Shown: positions 49,567-57,411, counted from the stretch's first letter. The stretch: 64,000 bases of DNA from JASGIT01 sp047601665 (GCA_047601665.1 JASGIT010000001.1:3038001-3102000), one strand, 5' to 3'. Translations and numbers: made by a program. The notes: generated by a model from the sequence alone, not told the origin.

Positions 49567-49607
49567 CGGGCTGGCTCGACGAGGGGCTAGGCCCCGCCCG
49601 CTGAGCG
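49567..49607 (-). other. Strong hairpin at the cassette boundary (possible degenerate attC)
   Basis: AGCGGGC...GCCCGCT outer stem enclosing GGGGC-CTA-GCCCC. It contains the stop of the 98-residue ORF. Its place between two cassette-like genes suggests an attC, but no RYYYAAC/GTTRRRY core pair is clear. Confidence 0.4.
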
Positions 49608-49883
49608 TATAACTATGGTGCGACGACGAGCCCACCAGATTGCAGTGAGCAAGAAGGCCAGGAGGAATGCAACAACTGTTGGCACGATGAAATAAGCGGC
49701 ATCATCGTGGTATACGATCAGACCTTGCTCATCGAAGTACCGGCCCTCCTCGTTGAAGAGATCTCGGTATTTCCAATACAGGTCGTAGTAGAGGAATCCA
49801 AAGAAGGCCGATGCTGCGGTGCATAGGCACGCCGCAGCAAGCAACAGCGATTGGGTGATGCTTGGTTTTTGCACCAAATTCAT
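49587..49883 (-). CDS. Cassette gene: small two-helix membrane protein, unknown
   Basis: 98 residues with two hydrophobic segments (about 11-30 and 66-85) and a charged middle (YWKYRDLFNEEGRYFDEQ). Lower GC than neighbours. Not recognised. Its ATG lies at the 3' edge of an attC, the usual place of a cassette gene. Confidence 0.65.
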   Translation of the reverse strand: MNLVQKPSITQSLLLAAACLCTAASAFFGFLYYDLYWKYRDLFNEEGRYFDEQGLIVYHDDAAYFIVPTVVAFLLAFLLTAIWWARRRTIVIRSAGGA

Positions 49884-49937
49884 GACCTGAATTAAGCCGC
49901 GCCGTGAAGCGGCGTCGGCTTGAATGAATTGTTAGGC
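49884..49937 (-). other. attC recombination site (after DUF4440-like cassette)
   Basis: On minus: GCCTAAC core, AATTCATTCAAGCCGACGCC, a CGCTTC loop region, GGCGCGGCTTAATTC. Classic 59-base-element layout; the distal core (AGGTCAT) is degenerate. Confidence 0.85.
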
Positions 49938-50357
49938 GTTACGCAAGATTGGCTCCCCGGTTCTAGGGTTTACCAGAGTTACATTCTCAAGCGCCCGAAT
50001 GCGCCAAATATCATCCTGTTTCGTGAGTACCGCAAGAATCAACGTATCAACCTCATGCGGCCCAGCCGGATGAGCCGCACCGGCAGCCAGCCGACTCCAG
50101 AAATGAATGACTACTGCTCCATCAGCAATCTTGGTTGCACTAATCAGCTCATTGTTGAGTGTAGAGTCACTGTAAATCGTTTTATGTATTGGAACATGCA
50201 GCGCAACGATCTCATCAACGCCTCGGACATAGTGACCAAAGCGATTTACGAACGTTGCATCTGAGTCAAACAGGCTACCAAGCGCATCCATGTCGTGAGC
50301 ATTCCAGGCTTCTTGGAATGCAAGAGGCGCATCTTCTGGTTTTTCCATTTTGGACAT
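49932..50357 (-). CDS. Cassette gene: DUF4440/SnoaL-like protein
   Basis: 141 residues with an NTF2-like cone fold (FQEAWNAHDMDALGSLFDSDATFVNRFGH), resembling the SgcJ/EcaC group. Such proteins bind small molecules or catalyse varied reactions; no substrate can be assigned. The stop codon overlaps the attC core. Lower GC and mixed codon use compared with the core genome. Confidence 0.75.
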   Translation of the reverse strand: MSKMEKPEDAPLAFQEAWNAHDMDALGSLFDSDATFVNRFGHYVRGVDEIVALHVPIHKTIYSDSTLNNELISATKIADGAVVIHFWSRLAAGAAHPAGPHEVDTLILAVLTKQDDIWRIRALENVTLVNPRTGEPILRNA

Positions 50358-50359
50358 AA

Positions 50360-50397
50360 CTACTGTGGTCTCTCGGATGAATTGTTAGGTGGTGTCC
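50360..50397 (-). other. Short, degenerate attC
   Basis: On minus: CACCTAACAATTCATCCGAG followed by AGACCACAGTAGTTATGT. The CCTAAC core is clear, the palindrome short. Confidence 0.5.
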
Positions 50398-50401
50398 ACT
50401 G

Positions 50402-50848
50402 CTAGCCAAAATCACTGCTCAAGATGACCCACTCTATTTCGTCACCGTCACTGCCAACATCTTCATGAGTTGCGATATTAATGCCAAGCTCTTGGCAATC
50501 TTGGCCGTCACCTAGCCATTCCGTGAGTCTGAACGAAAGGCCTAAATCGCCAAATTTCTTCTTAAGTTCTGTGAATGTAGTGCCAAAATGCAAGTTGATG
50601 CCCTGATACATCAAGGTGCCAGCCAAGAACTCAATGTCTTTAACCCGAGAATCCTCATACCGAACACGAATGAAAGTGGATTTATCTGCTGAGATGAAAT
50701 CATCCTCGTCTGGATAGTTACTCTCAGGCGCAGAGAATTCCTTGGACATCATGCCCTGCAACTCTTGACGCTCCATGCCAAACGCTATCTTGATCGAGGA
50801 ACTCTCAATACCCGTTCTCGGGAGTAGCTCCCATACTGAATTACTCAT
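50402..50848 (-). CDS. Cassette gene: hypothetical protein, 148 residues
   Basis: Soluble, acidic, no signal peptide or membrane segment. Phrases such as GMERQELQGMMSKEF and DSRVKDIEFLAGTLMYQGINL suggest an alpha/beta protein, possibly of immunity-protein type, but I do not recognise a family. A strong SD (AGGAGG) lies 4 nt before the ATG, and an attC borders each side. Confidence 0.7.
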   Translation of the reverse strand: MSNSVWELLPRTGIESSSIKIAFGMERQELQGMMSKEFSAPESNYPDEDDFISADKSTFIRVRYEDSRVKDIEFLAGTLMYQGINLHFGTTFTELKKKFGDLGLSFRLTEWLGDGQDCQELGINIATHEDVGSDGDEIEWVILSSDFG

Positions 50849-50863
50849 GTGGCCTCCTAAGTC

Positions 50864-50921
50864 ATCTAACGTTGGAGTTCAGCGGCTGCCGAAGGCAGTC
50901 CGCTGCAATGACGGGTTAGGC
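50864..50921 (-). other. attC recombination site
   Basis: On minus: GCCTAAC...GTTAGAT cores enclosing the palindrome GCAGCGGACTGCC / GGCAGCCGCTG. Full consensus spacing (58 bp), and the clearest attC in the array. Confidence 0.9.
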
Positions 50922-50934
50922 GCCTGCCGCGAGT

Positions 50935-51744
50935 TCACGGTATCAGCTTCCATGTGGCGCGGTAGTTCTTGACGATTGTGCGCGGCAGTTCTAGGAGCGT
51001 CGAGCGTGACTCTCGCAGAAACTGCCGCATTTCGGCGCGGATTGTCGGCAGAGGATCTGCGCCTCTCCTGTAGCGCTTGCTGTAGTACTGCATTGACGGT
51101 GTTATCAGGTGACTGCCGAGGAGGTGATGCTGGCAGTCAACAAGAATGCGGAGATAGGCCAAGTTTAGCGGTACTTCGTTTGGAGTTTCTCGGACGTTCA
51201 GATGAACTTGCTGCGCGTAGATCGTGGCATGTGCATAGCCGGAAAGTAGTCCCCAAAAATCAGTGAATGCCTCCGTATTTGGAGACTGAATCTTCTTGAG
51301 AACGCCGTTCGTTAGGTAGACGATGCCGCCCTCTTTCCACTTGCTGAACAGTGCCGCGTCTTCACTAATTGCGCAGAATTTGGCAATCAGTAGAGCCTCG
51401 AACGCGTGGCGAAGCATGGAACGCGCAGGGCCATAAAGTCCCAAGCGTGTCAGTTTGAGGCTTGTGTGAAGCGCGATCAGGTTCTTGTGTAGCGTTGAGA
51501 ACAGAAGCGGTGCCGCTTGGTTCTGGATGGCAATGTGCGGTGCATTGAACAACCAAGCGAACTGCGCGGCCATCGCATACAAGCCGTTCATGCATAACCT
51601 AAGCCGGTCGATCTCGTCTCCGTGATCAGCGTCTACTGCCAGTACGTTCTGTGCTTCGATTGACTCGACCAGTTCGACGAAGGGCGGCGAGTTCGGGCGA
51701 TAGTTCAGATCCGGCAACGCACCAGGCTTCGAGTCATTTTGCAT
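50935..51744 (-). CDS. Cassette gene: all-helical protein, 269 residues, unknown
   Basis: Starts at MQNDSKPG (ATG 51742-51744), right after an attC. Predicted mainly alpha-helical: LHTSLKLTRLGLYGPARSML then RHAFEALLIAKFCA is reminiscent of the DUF5677/HEPN-like type, but the R-x4-6-H signature of HEPN RNases is not clear, so no activity is claimed. The frame extends upstream to 51960 through the attC and is probably not translated. Confidence 0.7.
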   Translation of the reverse strand: MQNDSKPGALPDLNYRPNSPPFVELVESIEAQNVLAVDADHGDEIDRLRLCMNGLYAMAAQFAWLFNAPHIAIQNQAAPLLFSTLHKNLIALHTSLKLTRLGLYGPARSMLRHAFEALLIAKFCAISEDAALFSKWKEGGIVYLTNGVLKKIQSPNTEAFTDFWGLLSGYAHATIYAQQVHLNVRETPNEVPLNLAYLRILVDCQHHLLGSHLITPSMQYYSKRYRRGADPLPTIRAEMRQFLRESRSTLLELPRTIVKNYRATWKLIP

Positions 51745-51749
51745 GGGTC

Positions 51750-51809
51750 GCCTAACAAATAAAGTAAGCCGACCGCCGTAGGCGGATCGGCTTGACTGCC
51801 GAGTTAGAC
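51750..51809 (-). other. attC recombination site
   Basis: On minus: GTCTAAC core, CAAGCCGATCCGCC / GGCGGTCGGCTT palindrome, GTTAGGC distal core. 60 bp, consensus layout. Confidence 0.9.
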
Positions 51810-52162
51810 CCAGTGGTTTGACAGATGCCAGTGCTACCGCAACGATAGCTGCCGGCGCAGGCTGTGCAATGGCCAGAGGCCCAAAATGCTTGAAATCGGT
51901 GCAACCTATGCAGGCGAAGCCGGGCGCGGCGGCAAAACCCCAAAGGGAAAACCTTTGCAAGTGGCGCGGCGGGGGAATTAATAGCGGCCTGCATAAATGG
52001 CGGATTATGAGGGACTAGCGTTCGACATGAGCGGCGCCCGACAGCAGGCCGCGCGGAACCGGCAATGATGATGCGGTGTAGCGCGGCCTGCCGTTGGGCA
52101 TCCGCTTGATGAAGGGGTTGGGCGATCGGCTGAACATGAGGCGAGGAGACGTAACCGACTTG
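51810..52162. other. Gene-poor stretch inside the cassette cluster
   Basis: 353 bp with no recognisable protein. Minus-strand frames run through it but look like random coding in GC-rich DNA. It may be a cassette without a gene, or the eroded remainder of one. Confidence 0.4.
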
Positions 52163-52600
52163 CTAACCCTCGCGGCCCATGGAAAAGTGCTGGTTGGCGC
52201 AAGGCACCTGCACCCAGGCGTGCATGGAGCGCTCCCAGACGGACCGGACGGGTGGTGGAAACGAGGGCTGCGCGAATGCTCCGACCGCCACCCCGACGAG
52301 CCCAGGATTTCTCGTGGTGTGCCAGTGCGTGGAGGTGCCGCAGGTGGTGCAGAAGTACGTATGGAACTGGTTGCCGGCTTCGGTGGGACGAACGAACTCT
52401 GTGAGTGAGCCAGCGATCGTCACGTTCTCGCGGGGAAAGTAGGCTCCGACGCCGAAGACCGAGCCGCTGCGACGTTGGCAGTCGACACAGTGGCAGACCA
52501 CAACACCGCCAGTTGGCTCGCCCACCGTAGTGAGTGTCACGGCACCGCAAGAACACTGCGCCGTCCGCTGGGTTTCGCTTTGCTGCACCATGAGACTCAA
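52163..52600 (-). CDS. Cassette gene: GFA (CENP-V/Gfa-like) zinc protein 2
   Basis: 145 residues. Zinc ligands CSCGAV, CHCVDCQRRSG and CTTCGTSTHWH. The second GFA protein within 3 kb, but divergent from the one at 49144, so not a recent duplicate. Met 4 (MVQQ) is a possible alternative start. It lies directly after an attC. Function unknown. Confidence 0.85.
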   Translation of the reverse strand: MSLMVQQSETQRTAQCSCGAVTLTTVGEPTGGVVVCHCVDCQRRSGSVFGVGAYFPRENVTIAGSLTEFVRPTEAGNQFHTYFCTTCGTSTHWHTTRNPGLVGVAVGAFAQPSFPPPVRSVWERSMHAWVQVPCANQHFSMGREG

Positions 52601-52616
52601 TCTGCTGCTCCGGTTC

Positions 52617-52676
52617 GCCTAATTCCTGAATTAAGCCACGTTGCGAAGCAACGTCGGCTTGAATGAATTGTTAGGT
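52617..52676 (-). other. attC recombination site
   Basis: On minus: ACCTAAC core, CAAGCCGACGTTGC / GCAACGTGGCTT palindrome with TTC loop, distal ATTAGGC. 60 bp. Confidence 0.88.
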
Positions 52677-52779
52677 GCCAACCGGACGATGTTCCGTACC
52701 AGCACCGGGGGTGAGGAACAACATGGTGACAGGCGCATCGGCCCTCGCTGTGTGCCAGACATTCTTTGGTACAACGACA
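52671..52779 (-). pseudogene. Truncated cupin-like cassette gene
   Basis: Only the C-terminal 35 residues remain on the minus strand: VVPKNVWHTARADAPVTM, then LFLTPGAGTEHRPVGT and a stop that overlaps the attC core. This is the end of a cupin barrel (metal-type His retained). The IS element removed the rest. Confidence 0.7.
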
Positions 52780-52781
52780 TA

Positions 52782-53516
52782 AGAACGTGTTCAAAGTCTT
52801 CTGAGCAAGAGTCCCAAGAATGCGAGATGGACGAACTGCAGGCTGGTGTTCAGAAGCCGCTTGCAGTTTTTCCACAGCCGCCTGTTCTTCTCCAGCCACG
52901 CAAAGCTGCGCTCAACGATCCAGCGCTTGGGCATGACCTTGAAGGAATGCAACTCGCTGCGCTTGGCAATCTGCACCGTCACATGCCCACCCAGGATTTC
53001 CTGCACGCCCCGTGCGAAGGGCTGGCCGACATAGCCGCTGTCGCACAGCAGGCTTTGCACCCGACTCAAAGCGGGCTTGCAGCGCTTGAGCCCCTCCAAT
53101 GCCCCTTTGCGGTCCGTCATCTCAGCCGTGGTCACCGCCACCGCGTGGGGCAGCCCTTGCGTATCCACCGCGATATGGCGCTTGATCCCCGAGACCTTCT
53201 TGCCCGCGTCATAGCCCTTCAACGCCGCCGGGTCCGCGTTCTTCACGCTCTGCGCGTCCACGATCAAGAACGCGCTGCAAGCGTTGCGCCCCAGTTTCTC
53301 GCGGACCGCGCCAACCTGATTTTTTAAAGCCTGCTCCAGCAGACTGCCATCCTCGCGCGGCTTGCTCCAGATGGCCCAGTACTAATGCACCGTGCTCTTG
53401 CGTGCGCTCTCCAGCAACGGCTTGATGCTCTCGAATTGTTCGTGGCTGATGTCGCTCGGGTAGCTCTTTCTCACCCTGCGAGCTTCTCATATTGCCAAAG
53501 ACTGTGAACACGTTCT
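52782..53516 (-). mobile_element. Degenerate IS5-family-like insertion sequence
   Basis: 735 bp with imperfect terminal inverted repeats AGAACGTGTTCAAAGTCTT (left) and AGAACGTGTTCACAGTCTT (right, complement), flanked by TA on both sides. It carries a broken transposase. It separates the cupin remnant from the SLATT gene and supplies the stop codon of the latter. Confidence 0.85.
52791..53474 (-). pseudogene. IS5-family transposase, broken
   Basis: The N-terminal part (KSYPSDISHEQFESIKPLLE, GTG 53474) runs into a TAG at 53382-53384. About 40 residues found in related transposases between the ESAR and AIWSKPRED segments are absent. The frame then continues (AIWSKPREDGSLLEQ) into the DDE part: DAQSVKN, CDSGYVG and a late RWIVERSFAWLEKNRRL. 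The catalytic core is recognisable but the gene cannot make a whole protein. Confidence 0.85.
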
Positions 53517-54007
53517 TACCCGTCGCTTTTGCTTCTGATCTCTAACCACCGAGAATTGTGCTCTTTCATGATGGCCTCGAACTGATCATGGAATGACGTG
53601 ACTTCCTCCAAGGAAAGCTGACCTTTCTCGTGGAGGGCAAGCTGAAATTCTATGCGGGACTCTAGACCACGGAGTTTTCCAACGGTAGTCGAATAGAGAT
53701 GCCATATGTCCCGAGGTGAGAAAAAAGCACCCCATGCTGATATTACTGTAGAAGTGGCACCCATCACAAGTACAAGATTTTTGGCGTACGTACTATTAAT
53801 CCAATCTCCTTCAAGGCCTGCGGTCACTGTGATTACTGCAGCGAGCAAAACTCCGCTCAGATTGGTTATGTAGTGCCGGCGTCGATACCAAACTATTGAA
53901 CCATGAAGAGTCTTCACTCTCTCTGCAGTTTTTTGGCGAAGGAATTCGATGCCTTGCGTCGGCGCAATTCGGATTTTTAGTCCTTCGGCTTCCAATGATA
54001 CTGTCAT
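53516..54007 (-). CDS. SLATT/DUF4231-like two-helix membrane protein
   Basis: 163 residues from ATG 54005-54007, preceded by GGAGGG. An N-terminal helix, two adjacent membrane segments (about 48-66 and 76-94: LSGVLLAAVITVTAGL and NLVLVMGATSTVISAWGAFF), then a coiled-coil helix (LRGLESRIEFQLALHEKGQL). This is the layout of SLATT domains, predicted pore-forming effectors of nucleotide-signal defence systems. No SMODS cyclase, SLOG or nuclease partner is adjacent. The stop codon is supplied by the IS end, so the C-terminus may be altered. Lower GC than the core. Confidence 0.65.
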   Translation of the reverse strand: MTVSLEAEGLKIRIAPTQGIEFLRQKTAERVKTLHGSIVWYRRRHYITNLSGVLLAAVITVTAGLEGDWINSTYAKNLVLVMGATSTVISAWGAFFSPRDIWHLYSTTVGKLRGLESRIEFQLALHEKGQLSLEEVTSFHDQFEAIMKEHNSRWLEIRSKSDG

Positions 54008-54070
54008 GCTTCCCTCCAATGCGCATGGTTTTGAGATTTGTGATCGGCAATATCGACTGGCCTGCCGCCC

Positions 54071-54200
54071 TTAGAGCGTGTTATGAGCTCAGGAAAATTC
54101 TTTATGCGATAAGCACTTACGTGCGAATCGCCCTGAATGGGAAAATTGAGATTTCTCAATGAAATCAATAGGTTGCGCGAGAGTTTATAACACGCTCTAA
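54071..54200. mobile_element. MITE-like element, 130 bp
   Basis: Near-perfect 16-bp terminal inverted repeat (TTAGAGCGTGTTATGA / complement of TTATAACACGCTCTAA) flanked by TA, no coding capacity. The ends resemble those of the nearby IS (AGAACGTGTTCA). Confidence 0.75.
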
Positions 54201-54212
54201 ATGGTCCCGGCG

Positions 54213-55550
54213 TTACCGGCCGTGCCGCAGCGCCCGTGCCAGCATGGCGGCAAAGGCCAGTGCCGTCACCCCCAGCGCCAGCGCGCTCGCGGCCCAGAAC
54301 GGCGCGGGCGTGGGGTGGCCCGTCCACGGGCCCACGCCTTCGTAGGCCAGCACGTAGCCGCCCGCCAGCCCCGCGCCCCACAGCAGCGCGCAGTAGGTGA
54401 GCAGCGGCGCCACCGTCACGCGGTAGCTGCGCAGCACGAAGACGCACAGCGTCTGCACCGCGTCGGCCACGTGGTACAGCGCCACCCAGGCCAGCAGCGG
54501 CGCGGTGTGGGCTACCACGTCGGCGCTGGAGGTGTACAGGCCCGCGAGCGGCGTTCTCACTATGAAAAGAATAGCTGCCAGCGCACACCCCATAAGCGCT
54601 GCAAGCCAAAAACCCTTCAAGGCCACGCTGCGGGCCTGGTGTTCGCTGCCGGCGCCGCGCCAGTAGCTCACGCGCGCGCTGGTGGCAATGGCGAGGGACA
54701 GCGGTGCCATGTACAGCACGGCGGCGAGGTTCGATGCGATCTGGTGGCAAGCCGAGGCCAGCGTGCCCTGGCGCGCGATGAACAGCGCCATCAGCGTGAA
54801 CGAGGTGACCTCCACCAGAATCGCCAGCCCCGCGGGCACGCCCAGGCGGGCGAAGGCGGCGAGTTGGCGCGCATCGGGCCGCTCCATGCGCCGCCAGAAA
54901 GCGATGGGTGCGTACAGCGCTTGCGTGCGCAGCAGCCACACGGCCAGGGCGAGCAGCGCATAGTTGACCACCAGCGTGGCCCAGGCGCAGCCCACGGCGC
55001 CCAGGGCCGGAATGCCCGCGCCGCCGAAGGTGAACCAGGCGGACAGCGGCACCTTGAGCGCCAGCGAACCCACTTGCAGCCAGGTGACCAACTGGGGCCG
55101 CGCCAGCGCCTGGTTCAGCGTGCAGTAGGTGCGGAACAGCAGCGCGGCGGGCAGCGCCAGGGCCAGCACGGCGAGGTATTGGCGCACTTCGGCCTGCAGC
55201 GCCTCGGGCACCTCCGTCCAGCGCAGCAGGGCGCCGGGCGACAGCAGCACGCCGCAGCCCACCACGCTGGCGAGCGCGCACAGGTACAGCGACTGGCGCA
55301 GCGAGCGGCCTATGGCGGGCAGGTCACCCGCGCCGCGCTGCTCGGCCCAGACCGGCATCAGCGCCTGCAGCAGGCCCATCAGCGCCACGTACACGCTGAC
55401 GAAAATCGCCGCGCCCACCGACAGCGCGGCCAGCGAGGTCTCGGAGTGCCGCCCGGCGACGATGGTGTCGGTGATGCTGAAGGCCATGACGGCCAATTGC
55501 CCGGCCAGCACGGTGATCGCATGGCGGGTGATGAAGCGAAGTTCTTTCAA
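54213..55550 (-). CDS. MATE-family efflux transporter
   Basis: 445 residues, about 12 membrane helices in two MatE repeats. Characteristic VMAFSITDTIVAGRHSETSL at the N-terminus. Exports cationic drugs or metabolites using Na+ or H+ gradients; substrate unknown. The proposed start is TTG 55550, because homologues start with a similar MKELRF; no good SD is visible. A dispersed repeat copy (54558-54612) encodes about residues 313-331 (KGFWLAALMGCALAAILFI), which reads as a normal membrane helix. Confidence 0.93.
   Translation of the reverse strand: MKELRFITRHAITVLAGQLAVMAFSITDTIVAGRHSETSLAALSVGAAIFVSVYVALMGLLQALMPVWAEQRGAGDLPAIGRSLRQSLYLCALASVVGCGVLLSPGALLRWTEVPEALQAEVRQYLAVLALALPAALLFRTYCTLNQALARPQLVTWLQVGSLALKVPLSAWFTFGGAGIPALGAVGCAWATLVVNYALLALAVWLLRTQALYAPIAFWRRMERPDARQLAAFARLGVPAGLAILVEVTSFTLMALFIARQGTLASACHQIASNLAAVLYMAPLSLAIATSARVSYWRGAGSEHQARSVALKGFWLAALMGCALAAILFIVRTPLAGLYTSSADVVAHTAPLLAWVALYHVADAVQTLCVFVLRSYRVTVAPLLTYCALLWGAGLAGGYVLAYEGVGPWTGHPTPAPFWAASALALGVTALAFAAMLARALRHGR
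54558..54612 (-). repeat. Dispersed palindromic repeat inside MATE gene (forward on the gene strand)
   Basis: On minus: GTTTTTGGCTTGCAGCGCTT, ATGGGGTGTGCGCTGG and CAGCTATTC. Read in frame as CALAAIL. Confidence 0.85.
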
Positions 55551-55641
55551 TTCAATGACTCATAGCGCTGCACCGGGAAGCAGGGCGCGGCCCAGCCCAG
55601 CGGACGGCCAGCAAGGGCCTCCCCGCGGCAAAAGCCGTCGT

Positions 55642-55677
55642 CCCCCTGGGGGGATGGAGCGAAGCGACATAGGGGGG
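55642..55677. terminator. Hairpin between MATE and ArnT-like genes
   Basis: CCCCCT (55642-55647) ... AGGGGGG (55671-55677) around GGAGCGAAGCGAC. I recognise this type of G/C-run hairpin as a common intergenic motif of Comamonadaceae. The rest of 55551-55641 shows nothing else. Confidence 0.55.
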
Positions 55678-57411
55678 TCAATCCACCCGGCGCAGCAGGA
55701 CGATGCGTTCGCTCTTGTCGGTCGGGCGCATCACGGTGGCGTACAGGCGCCAGCCGTCGGGCCAGTCCAGTTCCTGGGGCAGGGCGGGCAGGGCCGCTTC
55801 GTCGGTGGACACGGCCAGCCAGCGGCAGTCGGGCAGGGGAAAGGTCACGTCGGGCCGCAGGTCCAGCTGGCCGTGGAATTGCAGCGCCGCCACCTGCGGG
55901 CGTGACAGGCCGTGCGTGATGACGCAGCCGGGGTGGGGGCCCAGCGTGGCGACGATCTGCCGCACCTGCGGGTCGTAGCTGCGCGCGTAGTCCAGCACGG
56001 GCAGCCACAGCGTCATGAGCAGCAGCCAGCCCAGCGTCGCGCCGCTGGCGGGCAGCACCAGGCTCTTCCAGATGGCGGCGCGGTTGCGCGAGGCGCGCCA
56101 CCACGTCAGCGCGCACCAGGCGGCGGTGGCGGCCAGCGCCACGGCCAGCGCCAGCAGCGAAAAATGGGGCACGAAGCCCGGCGCCAGCCGCGCGATGTTG
56201 GCCGCGGGCTGCGCGGGCACGCCCGTCTGCAGCGACAGCCAGATCACCCACACCACGATGGCCGACACGCTGAAGAACAGCAGCGTGAACCAGTCGATCA
56301 GCGCCGCGATGCTACGCGACAGCGTGGGCAGGGCAAAGGCCGACAGCGTGGCGAGCGCGGGCAGGCCCAGCAGCAGCGCGCGGTCGGCGGGCTGGGTGGT
56401 GAGCGTGGCGGCCAGCGTGACCAGCACGAACCACAGCGGCAGCAGCAGGTGGCGGTGGCCGGGGCGGCTGGTGAACTGGCGGCGCCAGCGCCACAGCGTC
56501 CACAGCGCCAGCGGCCAGGCGGGCCAGCCGAACCAGACTAGCAGGCGGGCGGTGCTGGGCAGGTAGTCGTTGGCAAATTCTTGCGCCGTGCCGGGCAGGT
56601 TGATGCGCCAGGCCCACAGGTCTGCCGCCCAGGCCAGCCAGGCGGCCAGGGCCACGGCGGCCAGCCAGGCGGCGGCCCAGGCGCGGTGCTGGGTCGTCTG
56701 GTGCTTGTCGGCCTGCCCGTCGGGCGCGAACAGCGCCAGCGCCGCCGCGCCCAGGCCGAACAGCGTGGCCAGCAGTGGCGCGCCCGCCAGCGCCAGCCCG
56801 GCCAGCCCCAGCGGCATGGCGATGGCGGCCGCGCCCGCGCGGTGCGGCATGGCGGCGGCGGCATAGAAGACGAGGGTGGTGAACGCCAGCTGCGTGAGGT
56901 AGCTCGTCGTCTCGTGCGACAGCTGGGCCAGCCCCAGGCAGGCGATGAGCGCGAGCAGGCCGCCGTCGGCCATGGCGCGGGCGTAGTCGGTGGGCCGCGC
57001 CTCGCCGCCGAAGGCAAAGGCCACGGGCTGCGCGCCGGGGCTGCGCGCCAAGTAGTACACGCCCCACCACGTGGTCGCGAGCGTGAGCGCCAGCAGCGCC
57101 ACGAAGGGCAGGCGCGCGGCGACGTCGGGGGCCATGCCCGCCGGGGCCCAGTGCAGCGCCAGCGCGCCCAGCCAGTAGGGCAGGGGGCCGTCGATCTCGG
57201 GGGCCATGCCGCCCAGCAGCGGCGAGAGCCAGGGCGTGTGGCCCTGGGCGATCTCGCGCATGTAGCCGAAGGCGGTGATGTCGGCGCTCTTCCACGGCCC
57301 GCGCCCCACGAAGCCCGGCACCACGTAGGCCAGGCACAGCAGCAGCAGCGCCCAGCGGGGCAGCGGGCGCACGGCGGCCTGGGGGACGATGGCGGGGGTG
57401 GGGTAGTTCAT
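55678..57411 (-). CDS. ArnT/PMT-like (GT39/83-type) integral membrane glycosyltransferase
   Basis: 577 residues, about 11-12 membrane helices. The first periplasmic loop contains GRGPWKSADITAFGYMREIA, with acidic residues as in the catalytic loop of lipid-linked sugar transferases of the ArnT/PMT superfamily. The C-terminal soluble part is about 120 residues. Substrate cannot be inferred. No partner glycolipid genes lie nearby. Confidence 0.75.
   Translation of the reverse strand: MNYPTPAIVPQAAVRPLPRWALLLLCLAYVVPGFVGRGPWKSADITAFGYMREIAQGHTPWLSPLLGGMAPEIDGPLPYWLGALALHWAPAGMAPDVAARLPFVALLALTLATTWWGVYYLARSPGAQPVAFAFGGEARPTDYARAMADGGLLALIACLGLAQLSHETTSYLTQLAFTTLVFYAAAAMPHRAGAAAIAMPLGLAGLALAGAPLLATLFGLGAAALALFAPDGQADKHQTTQHRAWAAAWLAAVALAAWLAWAADLWAWRINLPGTAQEFANDYLPSTARLLVWFGWPAWPLALWTLWRWRRQFTSRPGHRHLLLPLWFVLVTLAATLTTQPADRALLLGLPALATLSAFALPTLSRSIAALIDWFTLLFFSVSAIVVWVIWLSLQTGVPAQPAANIARLAPGFVPHFSLLALAVALAATAAWCALTWWRASRNRAAIWKSLVLPASGATLGWLLLMTLWLPVLDYARSYDPQVRQIVATLGPHPGCVITHGLSRPQVAALQFHGQLDLRPDVTFPLPDCRWLAVSTDEAALPALPQELDWPDGWRLYATVMRPTDKSERIVLLRRVD

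Noticed and set aside
51752..51994. 80-codon minus-strand frame across an attC
   Set aside because: Reads through the recombination site and is Arg/Cys rich without a start signal; probably not a gene.
52005..52556. 183-codon minus-strand frame overlapping the GFA 2 gene
   Set aside because: Other frame of a clear GFA gene with its zinc ligands; shadow.
49884..52676. CRISPR array suspicion from regularly spaced palindromes
   Set aside because: Spacing is gene-sized, the palindromes differ in sequence, and the GCCTAAC/GTTAGGC cores identify attC sites; no cas genes.
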